A stretch of 64,000 nucleotides of DNA from Cryobacterium sp. Y82. Lineage in GTDB: Bacteria; Actinomycetota; Actinomycetes; Actinomycetales; Microbacteriaceae. Position numbers and translations under genes: made by a program. The DNA is taken from assembly GCF_002929495.1 (NCBI RefSeq), contig NZ_PJJJ01000030.1:1-64000 (forward strand), written 5' to 3'. How positions within the stretch are numbered: position 1 is the first letter of the stretch; every line of letters starts with the position of its first letter. Positions 8,607 through 17,171 of the stretch are shown in pieces. Under the pieces are notes generated by a model. It saw only the letters and a list, made by a program, of their open reading frames with translations, was not told where the DNA came from and did not search any database.

Positions 8607-10289
8607 TTAGGTTCCCGTCGCAAACCCCGGCCGGTACACGGGCGGATAGGAATTCATGGGGGTGGTGTCGACGATCGGATAGTCCGAGGTGACCGGGTCG
8701 TTGTTTCGCCAATCCCCCACCGAGAACTGCACCATCATGTCGTGGTCTTCGTGCACCAGGTTGTGGCAGTGCACCATGTATCGCCCGCCGGCGTGGGGAC
8801 CGGTGTTGAACTGCATCAGCACGGTGATGGATTCGTTCTCTCCCGCATAGAAGACGTCTTTGGGCCCACCCTCCCACGGGAATGGCTTGCCGCCATTGGT
8901 GTTTCGGGCGATGATTTTGGCGTCGATCAGGTGAATGTGCACGGGGTGGAACCAGCCTCCGGACTCGTTCGTGATGGTCCACTGCTCAACGGAGTACGGC
9001 TGGGGGCTGGCGAAGCACCGGGAGAACCCGGATGCCTCAACGTCCTCCCACGTCTCCCCGTTGATGGTCCACTCTCCGCCCTGGCGCTGCACTCGAAGTA
9101 TCCGCTTCGCTACCGCCATCTCCGGGGTCAGCTTCATCACGTCGAGGCCACCACGCTCGGGGTTTGCCGAGCCCCCGTCGTCGAGCGTTGTGGGGATGGC
9201 GGAGATCGCCCCTGTTGTGGAACCCGAGTCGGCCACCACCTGAAACCGCATGATCTTGTTCGTGTTGGCGAAGTTGACGTTGTTCTTGTTGCTCAGGTTG
9301 CGCATCTCGATCATCTGGCCGACCCTGTACTTGCGAAAGTCGATCAGGATCTCATAGCGCTCCGCCGTGCCCTGCCGCCAGGACTGCACGGCCTCCACCT
9401 TGGGCGTCATGCCTCCGTCGGTGCCGACGACGTAGAACGGGTCACCGGTGGACAGTGTGGGTCGATAGGAGCGAGTGATCGAGGCCACGAGCACTCGAAA
9501 GCGGTAGATGCGCGGCTTGACCTTCATCGTCGGCCACGGTACCCCGTTGACCATGATCACGTCACCCCACAGCCCCGCGTGGCCGTTGTCGTTGAATCCC
9601 AGGGAGCCGTCCGCGTTGAACATTGCGTCCGAGATCATCAGCGGCACGTCGAACTCGCCCTGCGGCAGTTGCGCCTGCTCGTACTGGTCCGACATCGGGT
9701 AGAACCCCGCGAGCCCTGAATACACGTTCTGGCTCGTGACCAGGTGGTTGTGGTCGTGGTACCAGAGCGTGCGCGCGGACTGCCAGTTGGGGTACTGGTA
9801 GTTCTTGACTTTGCCCGGGGCAGTGAAGTCGTTGGCGTACCCGTCGTATTGGGGCAACGACGCTGAGCCGTGCATATGGGTAACGGTGTTGAAGGCCGCC
9901 GGGTGCAGGAGCCCCGTTGCCGGCAAAGCGTTACGGATGCGTATCTCGGTTCGGGTGCCCTGCCTCACCCGAATGGTCGGGCCGGGAAAAATACCGTTGT
10001 AGCCCGCCAGCGTGGTGGAGAGTCCCGGAAGGAGCTGGGCCTGCGCCAGCCTCTCGGTGAGGGCGAATTTGGCGAATGGCCGAGACGGGTCGCCATTATC
10101 AAAGCCCGTGGCATACGGCACCAGATCGGGCGGGCGGCGGAATACACCCGCGTACGGAACCGGCATGTTCGCTGGCGCCAGCAGGCTGGGGGTGGGGACA
10201 GGGTCCGACAACCTGGCCATGCCGAGGGTGCCCATCGCGCCGACGGCACCGAGTGCGCCCAACTGCAGCAGTTCCCTACGTGTTGTCAT
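8607..10289 (-). CDS. Tat-exported multicopper oxidase (CotA/bilirubin-oxidase-like)
   Basis: A 560-residue three-cupredoxin oxidase. The N-terminus MTTRRELLQLGALGAVGAMG is a twin-arginine signal. All four copper motifs are present: THMHGS near residue 140, LWYHDHNH near 178, HPVHIHLI near 450 and HCHNLVHEDHDMM near 525, the last with the axial methionine of the type 1 site. Such enzymes oxidise phenols, bilirubin or Mn/Fe/Cu ions while reducing O2 to water outside the membrane. The ATG at 10289 follows GGAG at a good distance; a GTG six bases upstream is possible. The gene is followed directly by a lipoprotein gene. Confidence 0.92.
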   Translation of the reverse strand: MTTRRELLQLGALGAVGAMGTLGMARLSDPVPTPSLLAPANMPVPYAGVFRRPPDLVPYATGFDNGDPSRPFAKFALTERLAQAQLLPGLSTTLAGYNGIFPGPTIRVRQGTRTEIRIRNALPATGLLHPAAFNTVTHMHGSASLPQYDGYANDFTAPGKVKNYQYPNWQSARTLWYHDHNHLVTSQNVYSGLAGFYPMSDQYEQAQLPQGEFDVPLMISDAMFNADGSLGFNDNGHAGLWGDVIMVNGVPWPTMKVKPRIYRFRVLVASITRSYRPTLSTGDPFYVVGTDGGMTPKVEAVQSWRQGTAERYEILIDFRKYRVGQMIEMRNLSNKNNVNFANTNKIMRFQVVADSGSTTGAISAIPTTLDDGGSANPERGGLDVMKLTPEMAVAKRILRVQRQGGEWTINGETWEDVEASGFSRCFASPQPYSVEQWTITNESGGWFHPVHIHLIDAKIIARNTNGGKPFPWEGGPKDVFYAGENESITVLMQFNTGPHAGGRYMVHCHNLVHEDHDMMVQFSVGDWRNNDPVTSDYPIVDTTPMNSYPPVYRPGFATGT

Positions 10290-10601
10290 GATCACTCCAG
10301 AGTGGTGCGTCGAAATGAATCCACGATGAAGAATGCCGCAGCGGCCTTGTGGAAACCTTGCGCGCTGGCGTGGTGTTTGTGTGCACGCTCGGGAACTGCC
10401 CCGTTGCCATGCTTACGTGTGGCAATCGAAATACCGTCGTCGTTTCTCAGCATTCGGCCTGCCGCGGTGAATTCAAGCGCCATTACGCCTCAGGAGCGAT
10501 GATTCGTTGCGAGAAATCGCAAGAAAACGCCGCGCATCACCCGATATTCTGAAGTGGCACGCCCGCTGCGACCGCGGCACTCATTCGAATCGGAGGTTCC
10601 C
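10290..10601. other. 312-bp divergent intergenic region
   Basis: This region separates the leftward oxidase gene from the rightward DUF6421 gene and must hold both promoters. GGAG precedes the oxidase start and CGGAGG precedes the ATG at 10602. I saw no convincing small gene, RNA or long inverted repeat; short open frames here have no supporting start signals. Confidence 0.5.
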
Positions 10602-12002
10602 ATGTCGATATCTGTTGAAAAAACACACGTAGCTAACGCTTTGGTCGGAGAGCCCGAGGTTCTCGAAGACAGCCTCGCGCAGCACCCCTCCTGGCTCAGC
10701 CTCAAGGCAGCTGCGACCTCGCTGCAGGCTGTGCAGTCGCAGAACGGATCGATTACCGACACCGAACGGCACGCGGATGCTGACGTCTCGGTTGCGCGCA
10801 TCACCGCAGCCCTCCACGACCTCGCGCCGCACTTCGCACACGACGCCGCCTATCTGGCGGCCCTGATCGTGGACTTCGACCGCTGGGCGTCAGACGGATT
10901 CGGCGTGCCCGACTTCTACGACTCCCTGATGGCCTTCCAGCCGCAGCAGCACCGGGTGAACGGACTGCGCCACCTCGTGGTGTTTCCGATGTATACGCAA
11001 AACGGCAGCGCCAACCGCCTGGTCGAAGCCGTTCTGATCGAGGTCACCTGGCCGGAATTCATCGGCGAACTCGAAGCCGGCTACACGAACAAGCTGTTCG
11101 TACCGATTCGTTTTCTCGACTTCACCCCGGGCTACGACACCAACTCGGCCGTACTGTTTCCCGAGACGGTCGCGATGCGCGAGATTCCCACGTTCACCTG
11201 GGGGGCGATCTTCGCCGACCGCGAAGCCGCCCGTTTTCGCCGAGTCGTGCGCGCGGCAGCCGAGATTACCCGGCTCGAGCTGCCCGCCGACGCCGCCCTG
11301 CTGCTGGGCGACCAGCACCTCACCGAAGAAACCTTCGTGATGTGGGACCTCATCCACGACCGCACGCACATGCGCGGGGATCTGCCGTTCGACCCGTTCA
11401 TGATCAAGCAGCGCATGCCGTTCTTCCTCTACTCCCTTGAGGAGTTGCGCTGCGACCTGACGGCTTTTCGCGAATCGGTCACGATCGAGGGCAGTGAGCT
11501 GGCGAGCCCCGAGGCGCGTCGGCACGCGAAACTGGTGCAGTACGCGGTTATCTTCGACCGCATCTTTCGGTTCGCGATCACCGGCAACCGGGTGCGCAAC
11601 TATGACGGCCTCGGTGGTCAGTTATTGTTCGCCTGGATGCACCAGCACGGCGTGCTGCACTGGACCGATACCCGCCTCAGCTTCGACTGGGACGCCGTGC
11701 CCGAGGTGGTCATCGCGCTCGGAGCGCAGATCGACGAGCTGTACTGGGCGTCGATCGACCGACCGAAGAAGGCGCACTGGCTCGCGGCCTACGAGATGAT
11801 CTCGAAGACCCTCACGCCGAACCCGGCCTCCACCTGGGCCCGCGGGCTTTCGAACGAGGTGCTCGCCGGTTCGCCGAAGGGGTACACCGACCAGGTTCTC
11901 GACGACGAATTTCCGCTGTCGATGTTCTTCGAGGCGCTCGAGAAGAAGATGCGCACGGTCATCGAGTCGACGGCCGGCATCACCGGCAGCGCGGTCGACT
12001 GA
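10602..12002 (+). CDS. DUF6421 family protein
   Basis: A 466-residue soluble protein. It has histidine- and acid-rich stretches (EETFVMWDLIHDRTHMRG near residue 245, AWMHQHGVLHWTDTRLSFDW near 350) that could bind metal or a cofactor. I associate it with the actinobacterial DUF6421 family, for which no function is known. The ATG at 10602 is chosen because CGGAGG lies 7 bases before it; the frame stays open further upstream without support. The stop TGA overlaps the ATG of the following SDR gene (TGATG), so translation is probably coupled and the two products likely act in one process. Confidence 0.7.
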   Translation: MSISVEKTHVANALVGEPEVLEDSLAQHPSWLSLKAAATSLQAVQSQNGSITDTERHADADVSVARITAALHDLAPHFAHDAAYLAALIVDFDRWASDGFGVPDFYDSLMAFQPQQHRVNGLRHLVVFPMYTQNGSANRLVEAVLIEVTWPEFIGELEAGYTNKLFVPIRFLDFTPGYDTNSAVLFPETVAMREIPTFTWGAIFADREAARFRRVVRAAAEITRLELPADAALLLGDQHLTEETFVMWDLIHDRTHMRGDLPFDPFMIKQRMPFFLYSLEELRCDLTAFRESVTIEGSELASPEARRHAKLVQYAVIFDRIFRFAITGNRVRNYDGLGGQLLFAWMHQHGVLHWTDTRLSFDWDAVPEVVIALGAQIDELYWASIDRPKKAHWLAAYEMISKTLTPNPASTWARGLSNEVLAGSPKGYTDQVLDDEFPLSMFFEALEKKMRTVIESTAGITGSAVD

Positions 12003-12670
12003 TGAATGCCAGCCCGGCCGTCGCTGGCCGCACCGTGCTGATCGCCGGTGCGACCAGCACGGCCGGTCTGGCCGTCGCAGCTTCCCTGGCGGATGCCGGC
12101 GCACACGTCGTCGCCGTCGGCTCCAATCTCCAACGCCTCCAGTCGGTGCTCGCCGTCGCGCCGGACGCTGCGTTGTATGAGTGCGACCTGGCAGATTTTG
12201 CCGCAGTGACTGCCCTGGCCGCTCAGCTCTCGCCTATCGACGGGCTCATCCACCTCGTCGGCGGCTGGCGCGGCGGTGGGGGCCTCACCGGTCAGACCGA
12301 CGAGGACTGGGATTTTCTGCACTCCCACGTGGTCACCACGCTGCGCAACACCACTCGGGCCTTCAACGCCGACCTGCTGGCCTCGCCCGCCGGGCGCCTC
12401 GCCATCGTGTCGAGCGTGTCGGTCGACCGGCCAGCTGCTGGCGGCGCGAACTATGCGGCGGCGAAGTCCGCGGCCGAAACCTGGGTGCGTGCGGTCGGTG
12501 TGGGATTCGCGAAGGCCGGTGACACCGCCGCGGCGGTGATTTTCGTCGTACAGTCGCTCGACGGGCTCGAAACCGAGCTGGCTGCCCGCGTGACGGGGCT
12601 CTGGGACGAGGCGGCAGCATCCGCTAATGGCAGTCGGGTTGTGCTGGTGTCGGAGTACCCCAAAACCTGA
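12002..12670 (+). CDS. SDR family oxidoreductase paired with DUF6421
   Basis: A 222-residue Rossmann protein. The nucleotide motif near residues 13-20 is GATSTAG (LIAGATSTAGLAVAASL), and LADFAAVTAL and LVGGW follow at the usual places. The active site reads IVSSVSVDRPAAGGANYAAAKSA near residues 135-158, with Ser and YxxxK retained. At 222 residues it is short but complete for the family. Its start overlaps the DUF6421 stop by one base. Confidence 0.8.
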   Translation: MNASPAVAGRTVLIAGATSTAGLAVAASLADAGAHVVAVGSNLQRLQSVLAVAPDAALYECDLADFAAVTALAAQLSPIDGLIHLVGGWRGGGGLTGQTDEDWDFLHSHVVTTLRNTTRAFNADLLASPAGRLAIVSSVSVDRPAAGGANYAAAKSAAETWVRAVGVGFAKAGDTAAAVIFVVQSLDGLETELAARVTGLWDEAAASANGSRVVLVSEYPKT

Positions 12671-12895
12671 CGCGTGCTCAGGTCGCAGGCTTTCTTCACC
12701 CCCAGTCTGGCCGAAACGCGTTTCTGCACCGTGTGTGTTCCATAAGCTGCACGTGGGGATCCTTGCAGCACCACAATGCCTCGTGGCCAGAACTTGAGCC
12801 AGCGCATAACCGGACTCCCCGCCACGATCAGCTTTTTTCGACCAGCGGTTCGCCAACAGCGCGACTCCCACGTCCCAACATCAAGATTGGCTCCA

Positions 12896-14095
12896 ATGAC
12901 TTTTGCACGTTCTCGTTTTCGATACCGAGGGTCTGCCGTGGCCCTGACGATCGCGGCCGTACTCGCATTCGGCACGCTTTTCGCCGCGCCTGCCAGTGCC
13001 AACAGAGGTGATACCGGCCCGGTCACCATCGAAGGTAATCCTTTCATCATCGGCGACCCGATCATCGGGAAAACCCTGACCCTTGACGTTGGTACTTGGG
13101 ACCACGGGACGACCTTTACGTATCAGTGGCGCTACGCATCGGGCGAGCCCATCGAAGGTGCGACCTCAAGTTCGTTCGCTCCAACCGAAGCTCAGCGCTG
13201 GGACCACATCTACGTCGCGGTGACCGGAACCCTGTCTGATACTTCTGAGGTGGCAGCCTCTGCCTTCGTTCGTGTCGAACGGCCACCCATGTCCGAGGGC
13301 AGCGTCTCTGTTTCTGGCTCCGCAGTCGTCGGCAGCGTGCTCACGGTCACGGCGGGTAACGACTGGCCGGAGGGCGCAAAGCTCGCGTACTTTTGGGGAT
13401 GGAGCAATGGCGAGACCGGAGACGGGATCGACGGCGTAACCGGCACTACGTTTACCGTGCCCGCGACTCAAGTAGGTCGGCAGATTGTCGCCGGGATCGT
13501 TGCTACCCTCGATGGCGTCGAGGACGCCCGGGTATCTGCACACACTGATTTCGTGACCGCAGCTACCATCCCGGTCGCTACCGTGCCCGTTGAACAGGCT
13601 CCCACCACCCCGGTCGCCACCGTGCCCGCTGCCCAGGCTCCCGCCGCCGCGGCCCCGGTCGCCACCTCGGCCGAGCTCGCCGCATTCCTCACCGCGGCCC
13701 GCGTCGAAACGCGCACCGCGGCATCGGCTGGCCTACCGGCAACCGGCCTCGACGTGACCAAGCCCTACACGGCCACCGTGGACTGGGCCGCCGCCGACGG
13801 CTTCGTTGACGTCTACGCCTACTCGACGCCGACCCTCGTCGGCACGTTCCCCGTCATCAATGGCAAGGTGCAGGTCGTGCTGAGCAGCGCCATGCTCAGT
13901 GCGCTTGCGGCAGGCTCGCATACCCTCGTCGTCTCGGGCCAGTCCTCGGGCGCCGTTCAGGCCGTCGCATTCAACATCACGAAGACCCTCGCCGCCACCG
14001 GCGTCGATCCCATCGTGCCGATCGGTTCTGCAGCGCTGCTGCTTCTGCTCGGTGCCGCGCTCATCGTCGTGCGTCGCCGACGCACGCTCGCGTAA
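12896..14095 (+). CDS. Secreted surface protein with LAATG sorting signal
   Basis: A 399-residue protein. A signal peptide covers about residues 1-38 (AVALTIAAVLAFGTLFAAPASA). Two Ig/beta-sandwich-like repeats follow (IIGKTLTLDVGTWDHGTTFTYQW and VVGSVLTVTAGNDWPEGAKLAYFWGW, each opening with VG..LTV), then a Pro/Ala/Thr/Val-rich linker (PVATVPVEQAP repeated at about 225-265) and a further beta domain. The C-terminus is LAATG, a hydrophobic helix (SAALLLLLGAALIVV) and RRRR. That matches the LAXTG signal recognised by class E sortases, so covalent wall attachment is likely. The ATG at 12896 is chosen because the signal peptide begins there. Confidence 0.8.
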   Translation: MTFARSRFRYRGSAVALTIAAVLAFGTLFAAPASANRGDTGPVTIEGNPFIIGDPIIGKTLTLDVGTWDHGTTFTYQWRYASGEPIEGATSSSFAPTEAQRWDHIYVAVTGTLSDTSEVAASAFVRVERPPMSEGSVSVSGSAVVGSVLTVTAGNDWPEGAKLAYFWGWSNGETGDGIDGVTGTTFTVPATQVGRQIVAGIVATLDGVEDARVSAHTDFVTAATIPVATVPVEQAPTTPVATVPAAQAPAAAAPVATSAELAAFLTAARVETRTAASAGLPATGLDVTKPYTATVDWAAADGFVDVYAYSTPTLVGTFPVINGKVQVVLSSAMLSALAAGSHTLVVSGQSSGAVQAVAFNITKTLAATGVDPIVPIGSAALLLLLGAALIVVRRRRTLA

Positions 14096-14110
14096 CTCCG
14101 CGACAACGTG

Positions 14111-14140
14111 AAGGGGCGTAGCCAAGTGGCCACGCCCCTT
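14111..14140 (+). terminator. Rho-independent terminator after the surface protein
   Basis: AAGGGGCGT at 14111-14119 pairs with ACGCCCCTT at 14132-14140; the stem continues with GCC/GGC around an AAGT loop, and TTTTCTG follows. It lies 15 bases after the surface-protein stop and before the kinase promoter. Confidence 0.85.
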
Positions 14141-14152
14141 TTCTGTGCACGC

Positions 14153-14164
14153 TAGCGTGTAGTC
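14153..14164 (+). promoter_or_regulatory. -10 TAGCGT placed for leaderless transcription of the kinase gene
   Basis: TAGCGT at 14153-14158 is followed by six bases and the ATG at 14165. There is no Shine-Dalgarno sequence, so the mRNA probably starts at the AUG. Confidence 0.5.
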
Positions 14165-15496
14165 ATGAGCACCGCAGACTCCCCCCTCAGCGACGAGTGG
14201 CAGAGGCCCAGCCCCAGCGGGCCGAGCCTGCGTAAAGACCTGTGGGTTGCGCTGGTTCTCGCCGGCGCTACCGCCCTGAGCGTGTCGCTCACTCGCAGCG
14301 CCGGCGTCTTCACCGAAGCGCCGGTCTGGCAAGTGGCGCTCTGGGTAGCGCTCATCAGCCTGCCGCTCGCGCTGCGTCGTCGGTGGCCCGAAATTGTAGC
14401 CATAACGGCATCCGTGGTCTTCGCCGCTGGCGCAATGCTCGCGGCGAGCGACATGCTTTTCTCCAACATCTGCCTCTACCTGGCCATTTATTCGGTCGGA
14501 GCCTGGAGCCGCCACCGCGTTGCCGCGAAATGGGTGCGGGTCGCAATCGTCGCCGGTATGTTCATCTGGCTGTTCGCGCAAATCATGGTGCAAGCCAACC
14601 AGATGACCATGATGCCCGAGCTCTCGCGCGACGGATTCTTTTCGCCCTACGCGGCATTCGGGGTGTTGCAGGTCTTCATCAACCTGGTCTACTTCGGTGC
14701 GGCCTGGTACTTCGGGGAATCCGCATGGAAGTCCGCCCGTAATAACGCCGCACTGGAGAACAGCACCGCCGAGCTCGCCAGCGAGCGCGAACGCAGCGCC
14801 GCCCAGGCGATCACACTGGAACGCGTGCGCATTGCCCGCGAGCTGCACGACGTCGTCGCCCACCACGTGTCGGTCATGGGCGTGCAGGCCGGCGCGGCCC
14901 GCCGCATCCTCTCAAGCGATCCGGATCAGACGGCCGACGCGCTCACCATCATCGAACAGAGCGCTCGCAGCGCCGTCGACGAGCTGCACACCATGCTTGG
15001 CGCACTGCGCGGTGACGACACTCAGAGCGCCGAACCGACCAGCCAGAGCAACAGCACCCGCGGCATCGCCCAGCTCGGTGAACTCGCCGACGAAAGCCGC
15101 ACCGCCGGCGTTCCCGTGCGCCTGTCGGTCGTCGGCGACGAACGGGCGATTCCTGCGATCATCGGCCTGAGCATCTATCGCATCGCCCAGGAAGCCCTGA
15201 CCAACACCCGCAAACACGCCGGCCCCGGCGTCAGCACCGAGTTGCGGCTGCGCTACGAAACGGATGCCGTCGAGCTTGAGATCACCGACGACGGAGTCGG
15301 CCCCCGGCGACAATTTGCGACGGTCCTGCCGGGCGGCGTTTCCGGGGAGGCCACCAGCGCCACGACCGGGCTAGGCCAGCGCGGTATGCGCGAACGGGTC
15401 GCTGCCGTCGGCGGCGATCTGCACCTCGGCGGTCGCCCACGCGGCGGCTACCTCGTACGCGCGCGGTTTCCGCTCACGAAGCGAGAGAACGCATGA
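14165..15496 (+). CDS. Two-component sensor histidine kinase (HisKA_3 type)
   Basis: A 443-residue kinase. Four or five hydrophobic segments cover about residues 25-195, then a short coiled segment. The HisKA_3 dimerisation box ERVRIARELHDVVAHHVSVM lies near 220-240 with the phosphoacceptor His in ELHD. The HATPase region has EALTNTRKHAG near 340, DDGVG near 378 and GLGQRGMRERV near 400. It is of the DesK/NarX-like group that pairs with LuxR-type regulators. The stop overlaps the regulator start (ATGA), and the pair precedes an ABC exporter, a common actinobacterial drug- or peptide-resistance arrangement. Confidence 0.92.
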   Translation: MSTADSPLSDEWQRPSPSGPSLRKDLWVALVLAGATALSVSLTRSAGVFTEAPVWQVALWVALISLPLALRRRWPEIVAITASVVFAAGAMLAASDMLFSNICLYLAIYSVGAWSRHRVAAKWVRVAIVAGMFIWLFAQIMVQANQMTMMPELSRDGFFSPYAAFGVLQVFINLVYFGAAWYFGESAWKSARNNAALENSTAELASERERSAAQAITLERVRIARELHDVVAHHVSVMGVQAGAARRILSSDPDQTADALTIIEQSARSAVDELHTMLGALRGDDTQSAEPTSQSNSTRGIAQLGELADESRTAGVPVRLSVVGDERAIPAIIGLSIYRIAQEALTNTRKHAGPGVSTELRLRYETDAVELEITDDGVGPRRQFATVLPGGVSGEATSATTGLGQRGMRERVAAVGGDLHLGGRPRGGYLVRARFPLTKRENA

Positions 15497-16188
15497 GCGA
15501 GCCGGCCGGCATTCGCGTGCTCCTCGTCGACGACCAGGCGCTGGTGCGCGCCGGGTTTCGCATTATTCTGCAGTCCGAGCCGGGTATTCAGGTCGTCGGG
15601 GAGGCCTCCGACGGCGCCGCAGCGCTCGTCCTGGCTCGAACGCTTCAGCCCGACGTCATCTGCATGGACGTACAGATGCCCGGCGTCGATGGCCTGACCG
15701 CCACCCGGTCCATCGTCGACGACGCGTCGATCCATGCCGCTGTACTCATGCTCACGACCTTCGACCGCGAGGACTATCTCTTTGCCGCACTGCAACACGG
15801 TGCAAGCGGATTCATCCTGAAGAACTCCACACCCGAGGCGCTGATCGAGGCCGTGCAGGTGCTGGCCCGTGGCGACGCCCTGCTCGCCCCCGACGTCACC
15901 CGGCGCGTGATTGAGCGGTGCGTGAACCTGGGCGGGGCATCCGTTTTGGCTGCTGCCCCGCCCAGGGAACTGCACGACCTGACCGAACGCGAGTCCGAGG
16001 TGTTTGCACTGCTCGCCCAGGGGATGGCCAACGCTGAAATTGCCACGCAGCTCTTTCTCGGAGAGGCCACGGTGAAATCGCACGTCTCGAAGGTGCTGAT
16101 GAAGCTGGGCCTGCGCGACCGCATCCAAGCCGTCGTCTACGCCTACGAGCACCGCGTCATCGTGCCAGGCGGCGCGCTCAAAGCGTAG
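15493..16188 (+). CDS. NarL/LuxR-type response regulator
   Basis: A 231-residue regulator. The receiver domain begins RVLLVDDQALVRAGFRIIL, with the phosphorylated Asp in DVICMDVQMPG near residue 57 and Lys in GFILKNSTPE near 107. The LuxR helix-turn-helix is LTERESEVFALLAQGMANAE near 165-185, followed by ATVKSHVSKVLMKLGLRDR. It overlaps the kinase gene by four bases and most likely controls the downstream ABC genes and itself. Confidence 0.93.
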   Translation: MSEPAGIRVLLVDDQALVRAGFRIILQSEPGIQVVGEASDGAAALVLARTLQPDVICMDVQMPGVDGLTATRSIVDDASIHAAVLMLTTFDREDYLFAALQHGASGFILKNSTPEALIEAVQVLARGDALLAPDVTRRVIERCVNLGGASVLAAAPPRELHDLTERESEVFALLAQGMANAEIATQLFLGEATVKSHVSKVLMKLGLRDRIQAVVYAYEHRVIVPGGALKA

Positions 16189-16192
16189 CTCC

Positions 16193-16229
16193 TCCGCCAG
16201 GCGGAGACTGCGTTCACCCGCCAGGCGGA
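16193..16229. promoter_or_regulatory. Two copies of a CCGCCAGGCGG inverted repeat
   Basis: TCCGCC-A-GGCGGA at 16193-16205 and CCGCC-A-GGCGG at 16218-16228 are near-identical palindromes 25 bases apart, just after the regulator stop and before the ABC ATPase gene. They may be paired binding sites, for example for the response regulator or another dimer, or short hairpins that attenuate transcription. No T-run follows, so a simple terminator is unlikely. Confidence 0.5.
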
Positions 16230-16286
16230 TGTGAGGGCTTACGCCCCCGCGCTACCGTGAAGACACGCACAACGAAAGGGCGGGGA

Positions 16287-17171
16287 ATGCTCGACATCAG
16301 GGGAGTCACCAAGAGCTATGGCACGAGAGAGGTACTCACCGACGTGAGTTTCACGGTCGGCGACGGCCGCATGACCGGCTTCGTCGGCGCGAACGGCGCC
16401 GGTAAGACCACGACGATGCGCATCATCCTCGGTGTGCTCTCGCCCGACGAGGGCACCGTGCTTATCGACGGCGTGCCAGTCACCGCGAGCGATCGCCGCC
16501 GGTTCGGCTACATGCCAGAGGAACGCGGCCTCTACCCGAAGATGAAGGTCGCCGAACAGCTGGTTTACCTGGCCCGCCTGCACGGCCTGTCACCGGCATC
16601 CGCTCGCCGCAATACCGATGATCTGCTCGAGCGTCTTGGCCTCACCGCACGCGCCGGCGACACCGTCGAGTCACTCTCGCTCGGTAACCAGCAACGCGCG
16701 CAGATCGCCGCCGCACTCGTGCACGACCCCGAGTTTCTCGTGCTTGACGAGCCATTCTCCGGCCTCGACCCGCTCGCGGTGGAGGTCGTGATGAGCGTGC
16801 TCGCCGGCTACGCCGCCCAGGGCGCGCCCGTTCTGTTCTCTTCGCACCAGCTCGATATTGTCGAAAGGCTCTGCGACGACCTCGTCATCATCGCCGACGG
16901 CGAAATTCGCGCGAACGGCTCCCGCGAGGCCCTGCGCGAGCAGCACAGCAGCCCCCGCTTTGAGATTCGCACGGCGGGTGACACCGGCTGGATCCGGTCA
17001 GAGCCGGGCATCACCGTGATCGACTTCGATGGCGACTTCGCCGTTTTTGAAGCCGAAACGGATGCCGCCAGCCAGGCCGTTCTGCACCGTGCGGTCGCAC
17101 TCGGCGTGGTACACACCTTCAGCCAGCAAAGACCGTCACTCGCCACCATCTTCAAGGAGGTCATCGCGTGA
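16287..17171 (+). CDS. ABC transporter ATP-binding protein (ABC-2 exporter type)
   Basis: A 294-residue ATPase. Walker A is GANGAGKTT near residue 37, the signature is LSLGNQQ near 133, Walker B is FLVLDEPFSGLDP near 150 and the switch His is in SSHQLD. The C-terminal extension is of the DrrA/NatA kind. The ATG at 16287 (MLDIRGVTKSY) fits the family start with AAAGGG upstream; a GTG at 16257 is possible. It overlaps the permease gene by four bases. Confidence 0.92.
   Translation: MLDIRGVTKSYGTREVLTDVSFTVGDGRMTGFVGANGAGKTTTMRIILGVLSPDEGTVLIDGVPVTASDRRRFGYMPEERGLYPKMKVAEQLVYLARLHGLSPASARRNTDDLLERLGLTARAGDTVESLSLGNQQRAQIAAALVHDPEFLVLDEPFSGLDPLAVEVVMSVLAGYAAQGAPVLFSSHQLDIVERLCDDLVIIADGEIRANGSREALREQHSSPRFEIRTAGDTGWIRSEPGITVIDFDGDFAVFEAETDAASQAVLHRAVALGVVHTFSQQRPSLATIFKEVIA

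Noticed and set aside
8463..9719. Plus-strand frame opposite the multicopper oxidase
   Set aside because: All copper motifs lie on the minus strand; the plus-strand product is His/Val-rich noise.
10292..10552. Small open frames in the oxidase-DUF6421 gap
   Set aside because: No ribosome-binding site, overlap with needed promoter space, and no recognisable product.
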